This document shows, piece after piece, positions 1 through 5,165 of a stretch of DNA of 5,165 nucleotides; position 1 is the first letter of the stretch; every line of letters begins with the position of its first letter. Source of the stretch: an uncultured Ruminococcus sp. (GTDB lineage: Bacteria > Bacillota > Clostridia > Oscillospirales > Ruminococcaceae); NCBI GenBank assembly GCA_902772615.1, contig CACYBC010000221.1:1-5165 (forward strand). Direction: 5' to 3'. The notes below the pieces were generated by a model. It ran no database searches, was not told where the DNA came from, and was given only the letters and a program-made list of their open reading frames with translations. The translations under genes were made by a program, and so were the position numbers.

Positions 1-1
1 A

Positions 2-64
2 AACAAAGAAGAATTGGAGGTAGGCGCTCCTCCCACGACTGAAGTCACGGGTCTCCGCGCCTGA
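2..64 (+). CDS. Possible 3' end of a tnpB-like ORF (partial, enters from left edge)
   Basis: An open frame runs in from the left edge and stops at the TGA at 62-64, encoding about 20 residues (N-K-E-E-L-E-V-G-A-P-P-T-T-E-V-T-G-L-R-A). The other two forward frames stop at 21-23 and 40-42. In IS200/IS605 and IS1341-type elements the last codons of tnpB (RNA-guided nuclease) commonly overlap the structured right end, so this frame fits a TnpB C-terminal tail. No catalytic residue lies inside the window, so identity rests only on the overlapping hairpin. It could equally be a chance open frame across a non-coding end. Its stop lies 6 nt before the MFS start codon, which would allow translational coupling if it is translated. 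Confidence 0.3.
   Translation, partial: NKEELEVGAPPTTEVTGLRA
16..63 (+). ncRNA. IS200/IS605-type right-end hairpin, probable 3' part of an omega RNA (partial)
   Basis: The outer stem pairs GGCGC at 23-27 with GCGCC at 57-61, extendable by A22-T62 and a T21-G63 wobble. An inner hairpin pairs CCC 32-34 with GGG 49-51 and GAC 37-39 with GTC 44-46 around a TGAA tetraloop. In addition GGAGG at 16-20 is the exact complement of CCTCC at 29-33, so the GGCGC segment can sit in a loop and pair downstream, giving a pseudoknot. I recognise the layout, a GC-rich foot around a CCCACGACTGAAGTC-like hairpin, from the ends of IS200/IS605 and tnpB-bearing elements. There this DNA is both the transposition end and the scaffold of the TnpB guide RNA. 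The rest of the element would lie left of the window. The alternative is a solitary palindromic repeat derived from such an element. Confidence 0.55.
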
Positions 65-70
65 TTTAGA

Positions 71-1300
71 ATGAAAACGAAACGCGTATGGCTGGTGCTT
101 GCCGGCTGCATGCTTCTGTACGGCTCGATGATGGGCATCATCTTCAACTGTGCCGGGGTTCTGATAAACGGTGTGATACAGGCTGAGGGCTATACCAGCA
201 GTTCGGTATCAGTTTTCTATACTCTTAAAGGACTGGTATCCACACTGTCACTGCTGTTCGCTGCAAAGCTACTTGCTCTCGTGAACATTAAGCTTCTGGC
301 AGTCATCATAGGGCTGATCGGGGGACTGTCCTTTTCACTCATGTCTATATATACACAGCCCTGGCAGTGGGCTTTTTCCGGGATCCTCAACGGACTGGCC
401 TCGAGTCTTGTGGTCCTTCTTCCCACGACTGTCATCCGCAACTGGTTCATTAAGAACCGCGGCACGTTCATGGGCATGTACATGATGCTGTCCGGCGTCA
501 TCGGCGCGATCTTCAATCCTCTTACCGGGAGACTGATCGAGTCGGTGGGCTGGAGAAAAACATCAGTGATCCTGGGCATCTCTGCTTTTGCCATGGTCTT
601 TATCGCCTCTCTTCTGATAGAACGGTATCCGGCCGATGTCAGCGCTCTTCCGTACGGAGGAACGGAGGCTGATGCCGTGAAAGGTACTTCTCAGGTCAAA
701 CCGTCGGCAAAACATGCACCGCTTAAAATAAAGACATATTTGTACATCTTCTGTTCCGTGACGGTCGCCGGACTCGCTATACAGATGGTCTCTTACGTTC
801 CGCAGTATGCCTCGTCTCTCGGATATGATCCCATGATAGGTGCCAAGATGACCTCTGTGCTGATGATAGGCAATATGTCTGCCAAGCTCCTCTTCGGATT
901 ATGCAGCGACTATGCCGGCCTCTGGCGCAGCATACAGCTGTTCCTGGGACTCATAGGGGTCGGCATGCTCTCCCTTGTCTTCGGAAGCGGAGTTCCTCTC
1001 CTTCTGTATCTGGGTTCTCTGCTGATGGGCTTCGGGTATATGAACGGTGTGGCTAATTCGCTTGTCTCTGCTGAGATCTTTGATCCAGAGCAGTTCGAGG
1101 TACAGTACAGCAGGATCAGCATGCTGAGCGGTCTTGCCACTGCCTTTTCTCCCTCGATCATATCATTTGTTTTCGACAGCACCGGCAGCTTCAAGCCCGT
1201 CTTCCTGTTCCTTGCGGTCTGGCTCTTTACCGCCATTCTGCTGATATCCCTCAGAGAGAAACTCGGGATAGTCAGGAAGAAAACAGAACATGGCTCCTGA
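71..1300 (+). CDS. MFS transporter, oxalate/formate antiporter-like (OFA/MCT-type)
   Basis: This complete 409-residue polytopic membrane protein has about 12 hydrophobic segments in two halves. A hydrophilic linker at about residues 185-220 separates them, as usual for the major facilitator superfamily. Residues 124-136 (NWFIKNRGTFMGM) match the cytoplasmic loop motif of oxalate/formate antiporter and monocarboxylate-type carriers. A motif-A-like loop, GLCSDYAGLWRS, lies at 276-287 in the second half. The likely role is inner-membrane transport of a small organic anion or metabolite by antiport or proton symport; the substrate cannot be read from sequence. The ATG at 71 gives the expected short basic N-terminus before helix 1. 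No ribosome binding site lies at normal spacing; the nearest GGAGG is at 16-20, upstream of the IS-like hairpin. The gene stands alone and converges on the SDR gene, with a shared terminator between them. Confidence 0.88.
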   Translation: MKTKRVWLVLAGCMLLYGSMMGIIFNCAGVLINGVIQAEGYTSSSVSVFYTLKGLVSTLSLLFAAKLLALVNIKLLAVIIGLIGGLSFSLMSIYTQPWQWAFSGILNGLASSLVVLLPTTVIRNWFIKNRGTFMGMYMMLSGVIGAIFNPLTGRLIESVGWRKTSVILGISAFAMVFIASLLIERYPADVSALPYGGTEADAVKGTSQVKPSAKHAPLKIKTYLYIFCSVTVAGLAIQMVSYVPQYASSLGYDPMIGAKMTSVLMIGNMSAKLLFGLCSDYAGLWRSIQLFLGLIGVGMLSLVFGSGVPLLLYLGSLLMGFGYMNGVANSLVSAEIFDPEQFEVQYSRISMLSGLATAFSPSIISFVFDSTGSFKPVFLFLAVWLFTAILLISLREKLGIVRKKTEHGS

Positions 1301-1339
1301 CGGATCATGTTTTACTGAAATCGTACGATCACATACGGC

Positions 1340-1371
1340 AAAAGGCCGGATCCATGAGGATCCGGCCTTTT
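1340..1371. terminator. Bidirectional intrinsic terminator between convergent genes
   Basis: A perfect 14-bp stem (1340-1353 with 1358-1371) closes an ATGA loop. The stem is GC-rich in the centre, with A-tracts at the left foot and T-tracts at the right foot, so both strands end in a U-run. It lies 40 bp after the MFS stop and just beyond the SDR stop, so it can end transcription from both sides. Each arm contains GGATCC, itself a palindrome. Confidence 0.9.
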
Positions 1372-1384
1372 TATAAACCTTTGA

Positions 1385-2179
1385 TCATTTGCCGAACGGT
1401 TTCCTTTTGTCTGCTGTATCAAAACCCTGTTGTCTGCACCAGATGTCCATCACCAGATCCACCGGCAGATGCTTAACAAGTCTGACCTGCCTGCGGACGG
1501 GTGCCCCGAGGATAGATACATCCTTAAGTTTTTCCAGATCCTTTATCGCCTGTTCAGCGACTTCATCCGGTCCGTACCACTTGTCCACGTATCTGATGTA
1601 CTCGTCATGATGGGCATATTCCTGGAATTCCGTCCGGATCCATCCGGGACAAACGCACATGACGTGTATCCCCCTCGGTCTGAGTTCTCTTCCTATGGCT
1701 CTGGAAAAGCTCAGAACATAGCTCTTGCTGGCACCGTAAACAGCCTGATACGGTACCGGCTGCCATGAGGAATTTGACCCTACATTGATGATGCAGCTGC
1801 CTTCCTTCATATACGGAAGACTTATGTGACATATCGCTGTAAGCGCGACCGAGTTGAGCTGGATGCTGCCGGTGAGTTTTTCCAAATCCTTTTCCTCGAA
1901 CGGACCGAATACCCCGCAGCCTGCGGAATTGATCAGCATCCTGATGTCAGGCTTCTCCGATTCCAGCATATCGCGGTATCTGTCAAAGGAGACATTGTCT
2001 GTCAGATCCATAACCACCGGCCTGATCCTGTTCCTGCAGTTCGGAGCAAGTTCTTCCAGTCTCTCTTCTCTCCTGGCGATTACCCATATCTCGTCGAACT
2101 CATATCTTCTGTCCACTGAGAATACGAACTCTCTGCCTATTCCGGCAGAAGCTCCGGTGATCACGGCTATGCCTTTCAT
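1385..2179 (-). CDS. Short-chain dehydrogenase/reductase (classical SDR family)
   Basis: This complete 264-residue Rossmann-fold oxidoreductase is of usual length for classical SDRs. The N-terminal cofactor motif TGASAGIG is at residues 8-15, and NSAG (for the usual NNAG) at 84-87. The catalytic tetrad appears intact: Asn109, Ser135, Tyr148 and Lys152 (Y-G-A-S-K), with the Ser-Tyr spacing of 13 that is standard. A CPGW segment follows at 177-180. Arg36-Arg37 just after the second beta strand, with no acidic residue there, suggests NADPH rather than NADH preference. The protein is cytoplasmic with no signal peptide. The substrate is not predictable; related Bacillota proteins are annotated only as SDR-family oxidoreductases. 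A GGAG ribosome binding site lies 9 nt before the ATG and supports this start. The gene begins 35 bp after the C69 dipeptidase stop, with no terminator between, so it is probably second in that unit. The hairpin at 1340-1371 ends it. Confidence 0.92.
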   Translation of the reverse strand: MKGIAVITGASAGIGREFVFSVDRRYEFDEIWVIARREERLEELAPNCRNRIRPVVMDLTDNVSFDRYRDMLESEKPDIRMLINSAGCGVFGPFEEKDLEKLTGSIQLNSVALTAICHISLPYMKEGSCIINVGSNSSWQPVPYQAVYGASKSYVLSFSRAIGRELRPRGIHVMCVCPGWIRTEFQEYAHHDEYIRYVDKWYGPDEVAEQAIKDLEKLKDVSILGAPVRRQVRLVKHLPVDLVMDIWCRQQGFDTADKRKPFGK

Positions 2180-2214
2180 TCGCTGTCACTCCGTTTTTAG
2201 GATATTTCAGGTCA

Positions 2215-3678
2215 TCAGTTGTCCGCGCGGTTGTAACCGTTCTTCATATGCATGCTGGCGTCCATGAGAACTCTGTTGAGTGTCTCCGTCGTCTTCTGCT
2301 TCGCCATTTCACTGAGCTTGTTGTTGGCTTCCTTGAGGACAGCTGCATCTCCGCACTCAGCGAGCTTCTTGTCATATTCAAGGATTATCTGACGGCCTTT
2401 TGTCGCCACTGCGCTGTGGTATCTCTCGATATTCTGGATACTGGTGGCATAGTTGTGATCGGCAAATGCGTCGATAAGCCTGCTTGCCCAGTAGAAGTTC
2501 TCTGTCGAGACATCGAGAGAGACCTTGCTCAGGTATGCGGGCATGGCATCGACGTTCGTGTAGACGGGCAGCATCGCGCTGAACGCCGTGGACCCGAAGC
2601 AGATCCACTCCACTCCTTTTGCAGCTTCCGGAACATCGCTTCTGATCTGGCAGATCGAAGTGACTCCGGTCCTGTTGATACCGATCGAGCGGTAAACACC
2701 GCGCTTGCCTGTATCCTGCCCGGAATAGGGATCGTACGGTGTTCCCTGATAGTGGGAAGAAAGCAGATACTTTACATCCTCTGCAGCTACCTTCCTGTCG
2801 GGAACGATCATCCAGGGAATATTGTCGCTTTCCGGTCCGAACTCTGCATTTTCGCCGTCCCATTTGTGGGAATATGGCGCAAGATATCTCTCCATGAACC
2901 AGGCTCTGGGAGTGTTGTATATGTGGTCCTGATCGGTACGGGAACCGAATACGTCTCTGGGATTGAATCTTCCGTTCTGATTGAGGTCCAGATGATTGTC
3001 CTTTATGAATTCTCTGAGGTCAGCGGAGCAGAGGTGGGCTTTCTTCTTTCCGAAAGCATCGTCGAGATCGAACTCGTCCATGCCGAACTGATTCGGGATG
3101 ATCGCGCACGCCTCATCCGGTACGCGTCTGGCCATCCAGTGGTGCCCTCCGATCGTCTCGAGCCACCATACTTCATTCTCGTCATTGAATGCAATGCCGT
3201 TGGTCTCGTATGTACCGTACTGCTCCAGAAGAGCTCCGAGCCTCTCGACTCCCTCGCGGGCTGTCTTTATATAAGGAAGAGTGATATAAACCAGATCCTC
3301 TTCACCGATGCCGCCCGGAATGTCTTTCTCTCTTCTGTTCTTCGCTTTCTGATACTCAACAAGAGGATCAGCCGCCAACACTCTGGGGTTGGAAGTGATC
3401 GTCTCCGTAGCAGTCATTCCGACGTTTGCGGCATTGATTCCCGTTGCCGCCCATACGCCACGTTTCGTGTCGACACTGGGGGATGCCGTGTATCTGAGCG
3501 GATCATCCGGCAGTTCGATCTCAAGATGCGAGATAACGTTGCGGTATTTTCTTGGCTGCTTGGACGGTTCGATAACGACGATCTTCTTTACGTCAAAGAA
3601 TCCATCGTCTGTCCTTGCTATCATAGTCGAACCGTCATTACTGGCTTTCTTTCCTACCAGTACAGTTGTGCATGACAT
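2215..3678 (-). CDS. C69-family dipeptidase (Ntn-hydrolase, PepD-like)
   Basis: This complete 487-residue protein is close to the usual family length of about 470-480. The N-terminus, MSCTTVLVGKKAS, places a Cys at residue 3, the expected nucleophile of family C69 once the leading residues are removed. Family motifs follow in order: ARTDD at 21-25, GINAANVGMTATET at 80-93, NGIAF and EVWWLETIGGHHWMARRVPDEA across 160-190, and IPNQ at 194-197. Members hydrolyse dipeptides with broad specificity and act in intracellular peptide turnover. No signal peptide or membrane segment is seen, so it is probably cytoplasmic. The start is fixed by the N-terminal Cys and by a strong GGAGG 7 nt upstream of the ATG. 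It follows a 143-bp intergenic gap that could carry its promoter, and precedes the SDR gene by 35 bp in the same direction. C-terminal residues 430-475 are charged and probably helical. Confidence 0.93.
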   Translation of the reverse strand: MSCTTVLVGKKASNDGSTMIARTDDGFFDVKKIVVIEPSKQPRKYRNVISHLEIELPDDPLRYTASPSVDTKRGVWAATGINAANVGMTATETITSNPRVLAADPLVEYQKAKNRREKDIPGGIGEEDLVYITLPYIKTAREGVERLGALLEQYGTYETNGIAFNDENEVWWLETIGGHHWMARRVPDEACAIIPNQFGMDEFDLDDAFGKKKAHLCSADLREFIKDNHLDLNQNGRFNPRDVFGSRTDQDHIYNTPRAWFMERYLAPYSHKWDGENAEFGPESDNIPWMIVPDRKVAAEDVKYLLSSHYQGTPYDPYSGQDTGKRGVYRSIGINRTGVTSICQIRSDVPEAAKGVEWICFGSTAFSAMLPVYTNVDAMPAYLSKVSLDVSTENFYWASRLIDAFADHNYATSIQNIERYHSAVATKGRQIILEYDKKLAECGDAAVLKEANNKLSEMAKQKTTETLNRVLMDASMHMKNGYNRADN

Positions 3679-3685
3679 GGGGCTA

Positions 3686-3690
3686 CCTCC
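3686..3690 (-). promoter_or_regulatory. Ribosome binding site of the C69 dipeptidase gene
   Basis: On the minus strand this reads GGAGG, followed by a 7-nt spacer (TAGCCCC) and the ATG at 3678. Its strength and spacing fix the start so that the catalytic Cys is residue 3. Confidence 0.85.
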
Positions 3691-3833
3691 GATTATGCAG
3701 TAGTTTGTTATGATTTTCCTTATTATAGTACGATATCGGCCTCAGAACACTACAGTATGTCCGCAGCCTTCAAATAAAAGCCTGACAGGGGCCAGCGCAA
3801 TATACGTTAGGTATTATTTTACTATATTATACT
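3691..3833. other. AT-rich intergenic region between the ATC-like gene and the dipeptidase gene
   Basis: This 143-bp gap is visibly richer in A and T than the flanking genes, especially at 3801-3835, and holds no credible ORF. It contains the candidate promoter described separately. On the minus strand a GCC/GGC pairing around 3790-3780 is followed by a T-rich run. That is only a weak candidate terminator for the upstream gene, because the stem is just 3 bp. No riboswitch or tRNA-like fold was recognised. Confidence 0.6.
3722..3750 (-). promoter_or_regulatory. Possible sigma-70-type promoter for the dipeptidase-SDR unit
   Basis: The minus strand carries a perfect TATAAT at 3727-3722. It would start transcription roughly 30-35 nt before the dipeptidase ribosome binding site. 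The -35 position at 3745-3750 reads GTGTTC, which matches TTGACA poorly, and no TG extension precedes the -10 box. The call therefore rests on the -10 match and its sensible position. A second TATAAT on the same strand at 3831-3826 lies next to the stop of the upstream gene, also with a poor -35. Confidence 0.35.
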
Positions 3834-4352
3834 CTACGTTGTCGGCTCGTATGTCCTTTTTCCGCTCTTCACCTCTTCGGAAGGATAATATGTCCTCTCG
3901 CAGCTGTCATCTCCGAGCACGACGTTCCTGTACAGCTTATGGGAACTGTCCGCAGTAAATACTTCAGCTATGGTCGTATCCGTTACATCACAGTACAGCG
4001 ACGCAAATCGTCTGAACCAAGGCGCTTCCTCTATTCTTTTGTTCCACTGCGCTCCGTACGGACATGTCTCTATGCCGAACGAGCTGTCCCAGCCCAGATA
4101 TGAGACGTCGGACAGTCTGTTGATATTCTCAGGTATTCTGGCTGTACCCTCCGCCTCAGCCTTTCTGATCATCTTCTCCGCACGCTCGACAGCTCTCATA
4201 TAGAGCACTCTCTGCGCTATGTCAAACGCTTCGTCCTCGCCATACCGGTCTCTGAGTACTTTTACGAATGCGAAGTAAAGATCTGCAAACTGAAAGGCCA
4301 TGTTCCTGACTTCTGCGACCGCGCGTTCTTTGCTTACTGTCTTTTCATCCAT
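3834..4352 (-). CDS. ATC-hydrolase-like protein (L-2-amino-thiazoline-4-carboxylate hydrolase family)
   Basis: This complete 172-residue soluble protein has a helical N-terminal half (about residues 7-70, many Ala, Glu and Arg). Its C-terminal half contains three Cys residues at 97, 121 and 151. The arrangement C-P-Y at 97-99, YCDVTD at 120-125 and LGDDSCERTYYP at 146-157 resembles the ATC-hydrolase-like family. Its namesake opens the thiazoline ring in the Pseudomonas pathway from ATC to L-cysteine. Most Bacillota members are uncharacterised, so the enzymatic role here is uncertain. No signal peptide or membrane segment is seen. The start is supported by AGGAGG 8 nt upstream of the ATG. That site sits directly against the stop of the ABC permease gene, with 15 bp between the two coding regions, so the genes are almost certainly co-transcribed and probably translationally coupled. 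An alternative is a C-x-C-x-C metal- or small-ligand-sensing domain of related fold. Confidence 0.6.
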   Translation of the reverse strand: MDEKTVSKERAVAEVRNMAFQFADLYFAFVKVLRDRYGEDEAFDIAQRVLYMRAVERAEKMIRKAEAEGTARIPENINRLSDVSYLGWDSSFGIETCPYGAQWNKRIEEAPWFRRFASLYCDVTDTTIAEVFTADSSHKLYRNVVLGDDSCERTYYPSEEVKSGKRTYEPTT

Positions 4353-4360
4353 TCTATTCT

Positions 4361-4366
4361 CCTCCT
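4361..4366 (-). promoter_or_regulatory. Ribosome binding site of the ATC-hydrolase-like gene, abutting the permease stop
   Basis: The minus strand reads TGACAGGAGGAGAATAGA and then ATG. The first TGA is the permease stop (4370-4368) and AGGAGG lies one base after it. Ribosomes finishing the permease would therefore terminate on the next gene's binding site, which favours coupled translation. Confidence 0.85.
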
Positions 4367-4367
4367 G

Positions 4368-5165
4368 TCACTCTGTCCTCAACGCCACTACCGGGTCCTT
4401 CTTTGCCGCGCTGGCAGAAGGAATGATCCCCGCGAACAGCGTTAGGAGTGTACTTATGACTACCAGCGCCGCAGCTACCCATAAAGGCAGAACCGCTGAA
4501 AGTGTCTTTATTCCCGTCAGTTTATGCAGAATGGCATTTATGGGGATGCACAACAGATAAGTGGTACCCGTTCCGATGATCCCCGACATAAAACCTATGA
4601 TCATAGTCTCCGCATTGAACATGCTGGAAACATTCCGTTTGGATGCTCCTATTGCCCTCAGTATGCCTATCTCCTTCGTTCTCTCCTGAACCGAGATCAG
4701 GGTTATGACTCCGATCATGATCGATGATACGACCAGTGAAATGGAAACGAAAGCGATGAGCACATATGTTATTGCATCAAGTATGGTCTTTACCGAAGAC
4801 ATGAGGATGCCGGTCATATCGGTATATCTTATGACTTTATCCTCTTCCTTATTATTCTTTGCTTCCTCGTTGTATCTCTGTATGAAATCTATGTAGTTCT
4901 CTTTGCCTTCAAAATCCCTGAGATAAACGATTATAGCTGACGGGTCATCAGGACTGCTGTAGCCGAGATCTGAAAGATTCCCTCCGTAAGACCTCTGATT
5001 TCCCGTATAGGAATATGCGGACATCAGACGGGTGAGCTCTTCTTCGCTCATGTTGAACTTGAACGCCGATGCGATCCTTTTCCCGTTTACTCTCATGGAT
5101 CCCGCCATCAGTTTCATAAGCCTGTCGGGTATCTCCTGCAGCTTAGCCCTCACATCCTTTATCCC
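4368..5165 (-). CDS. ABC transporter permease, MacB/FtsX-like C-terminal part (partial; start beyond right edge)
   Basis: About 265 residues are visible and the frame stays open to the window edge. The GTG at 5153 is an internal Val codon, not the start. A hydrophilic, probably extracytoplasmic segment of about 120 residues comes first. Three membrane segments follow, at about residues 127-158, 187-213 and 221-249 of the visible part. After the first comes the family's cytoplasmic coupling loop with QERTKEIGILRAIGASKRNV. The end carries the signature G-I-I-P-S-A-S-A-A-K-K-D-P-V-V-A-L-R. These are hallmarks of FtsX/MacB-type permeases, which work with a LolD/MacB-like ATPase in mechanotransmission, lipoprotein or peptide export, or antimicrobial peptide resistance. 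The ATPase and N-terminal half would lie to the right, outside the window. The ATC-hydrolase-like gene follows 15 bp downstream. The substrate cannot be told. Confidence 0.9.
   Translation of the reverse strand, partial: GIKDVRAKLQEIPDRLMKLMAGSMRVNGKRIASAFKFNMSEEELTRLMSAYSYTGNQRSYGGNLSDLGYSSPDDPSAIIVYLRDFEGKENYIDFIQRYNEEAKNNKEEDKVIRYTDMTGILMSSVKTILDAITYVLIAFVSISLVVSSIMIGVITLISVQERTKEIGILRAIGASKRNVSSMFNAETMIIGFMSGIIGTGTTYLLCIPINAILHKLTGIKTLSAVLPLWVAAALVVISTLLTLFAGIIPSASAAKKDPVVALRTE

Noticed and set aside
421..431. An 11-base repeat of the IS-like segment (TCCCACGACTG at 31-41) inside the MFS gene
   Set aside because: Matches of this length are expected by chance in 5 kb. The flanks differ and the MFS reading frame there encodes normal conserved residues.
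910..1308. A 132-codon minus-strand open frame inside the MFS gene
   Set aside because: It has no family resemblance. It is a shadow of the membrane protein's codon pattern, and the MFS frame is complete and convincing.
2248..3675. A 475-codon open frame on the plus strand opposite the dipeptidase gene
   Set aside because: It mirrors the dipeptidase gene almost exactly. The dipeptidase translation carries all C69 motifs and a strong ribosome binding site. The opposite frame shows no recognisable domain and arises from codon composition.
3780..3792. Candidate terminator for the ATC-like gene on the minus strand (GCC/GGC followed by T-rich bases)
   Set aside because: The stem is only 3 bp with a 7-nt loop, too weak to call.
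3710..3958. An 82-codon plus-strand open frame across the intergenic spacer and the end of the ATC-like gene
   Set aside because: Its composition is low in complexity, no ribosome binding site precedes it, and it overlaps a supported gene on the other strand.
5151..5153. GTG as a start codon for the ABC permease
   Set aside because: The frame stays open upstream to the window edge, and an FtsX/MacB-type permease needs an N-terminal helix and a longer external domain that are missing here. It is an internal Val codon.

Overview
The window looks like a chromosomal stretch from an anaerobic or gut-type Bacillota (Clostridia-like) bacterium. The support is moderate base composition, strong AGGAGG-type ribosome binding sites, frequent AGA/AGG and ATA codons, and a gene set common in that group (oxalate/formate-antiporter-type MFS carrier, C69 dipeptidase, ATC-hydrolase-like protein, MacB/FtsX-type permease). 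This assignment is an inference; no rRNA or tRNA is present to anchor it.

Layout, left to right. Positions 1-64 hold what looks like the right-end RNA-structure region of an IS200/IS605-type element: a hairpin/pseudoknot-capable segment resembling the 3' part of a TnpB omega RNA, with a short open frame that may be the end of a tnpB-like gene. Seven bases further on, a complete 12-helix MFS transporter gene (71-1300, + strand) begins without an ordinary ribosome binding site. A near-ideal hairpin at 1340-1371 then serves as a bidirectional terminator between this gene and the convergent minus-strand genes.

Everything to the right is on the minus strand. In transcription order it runs: the C-terminal part of a MacB/FtsX-like ABC permease (entering at the right edge, ending at 4368); a 172-residue ATC-hydrolase-like protein (4352-3834), whose ribosome binding site abuts the permease stop; a 143-bp AT-rich intergenic region with a possible promoter; a complete C69-family dipeptidase (3678-2215); and, 35 bp later, a complete classical short-chain dehydrogenase/reductase (2179-1385). 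The permease and ATC-like gene probably form one transcription unit. The dipeptidase and SDR probably form a second that ends at the shared hairpin.

Most of the window is ordinary housekeeping or accessory metabolism. The points most worth a second look are the IS200/IS605-like structured end fused almost directly to the MFS start codon, and the tight pairing of an ATC-hydrolase-like protein with an ABC permease. I found no CRISPR array, phage gene, toxin-antitoxin pair or RNA gene other than the possible omega-RNA fragment, and no clearly new multi-gene system.
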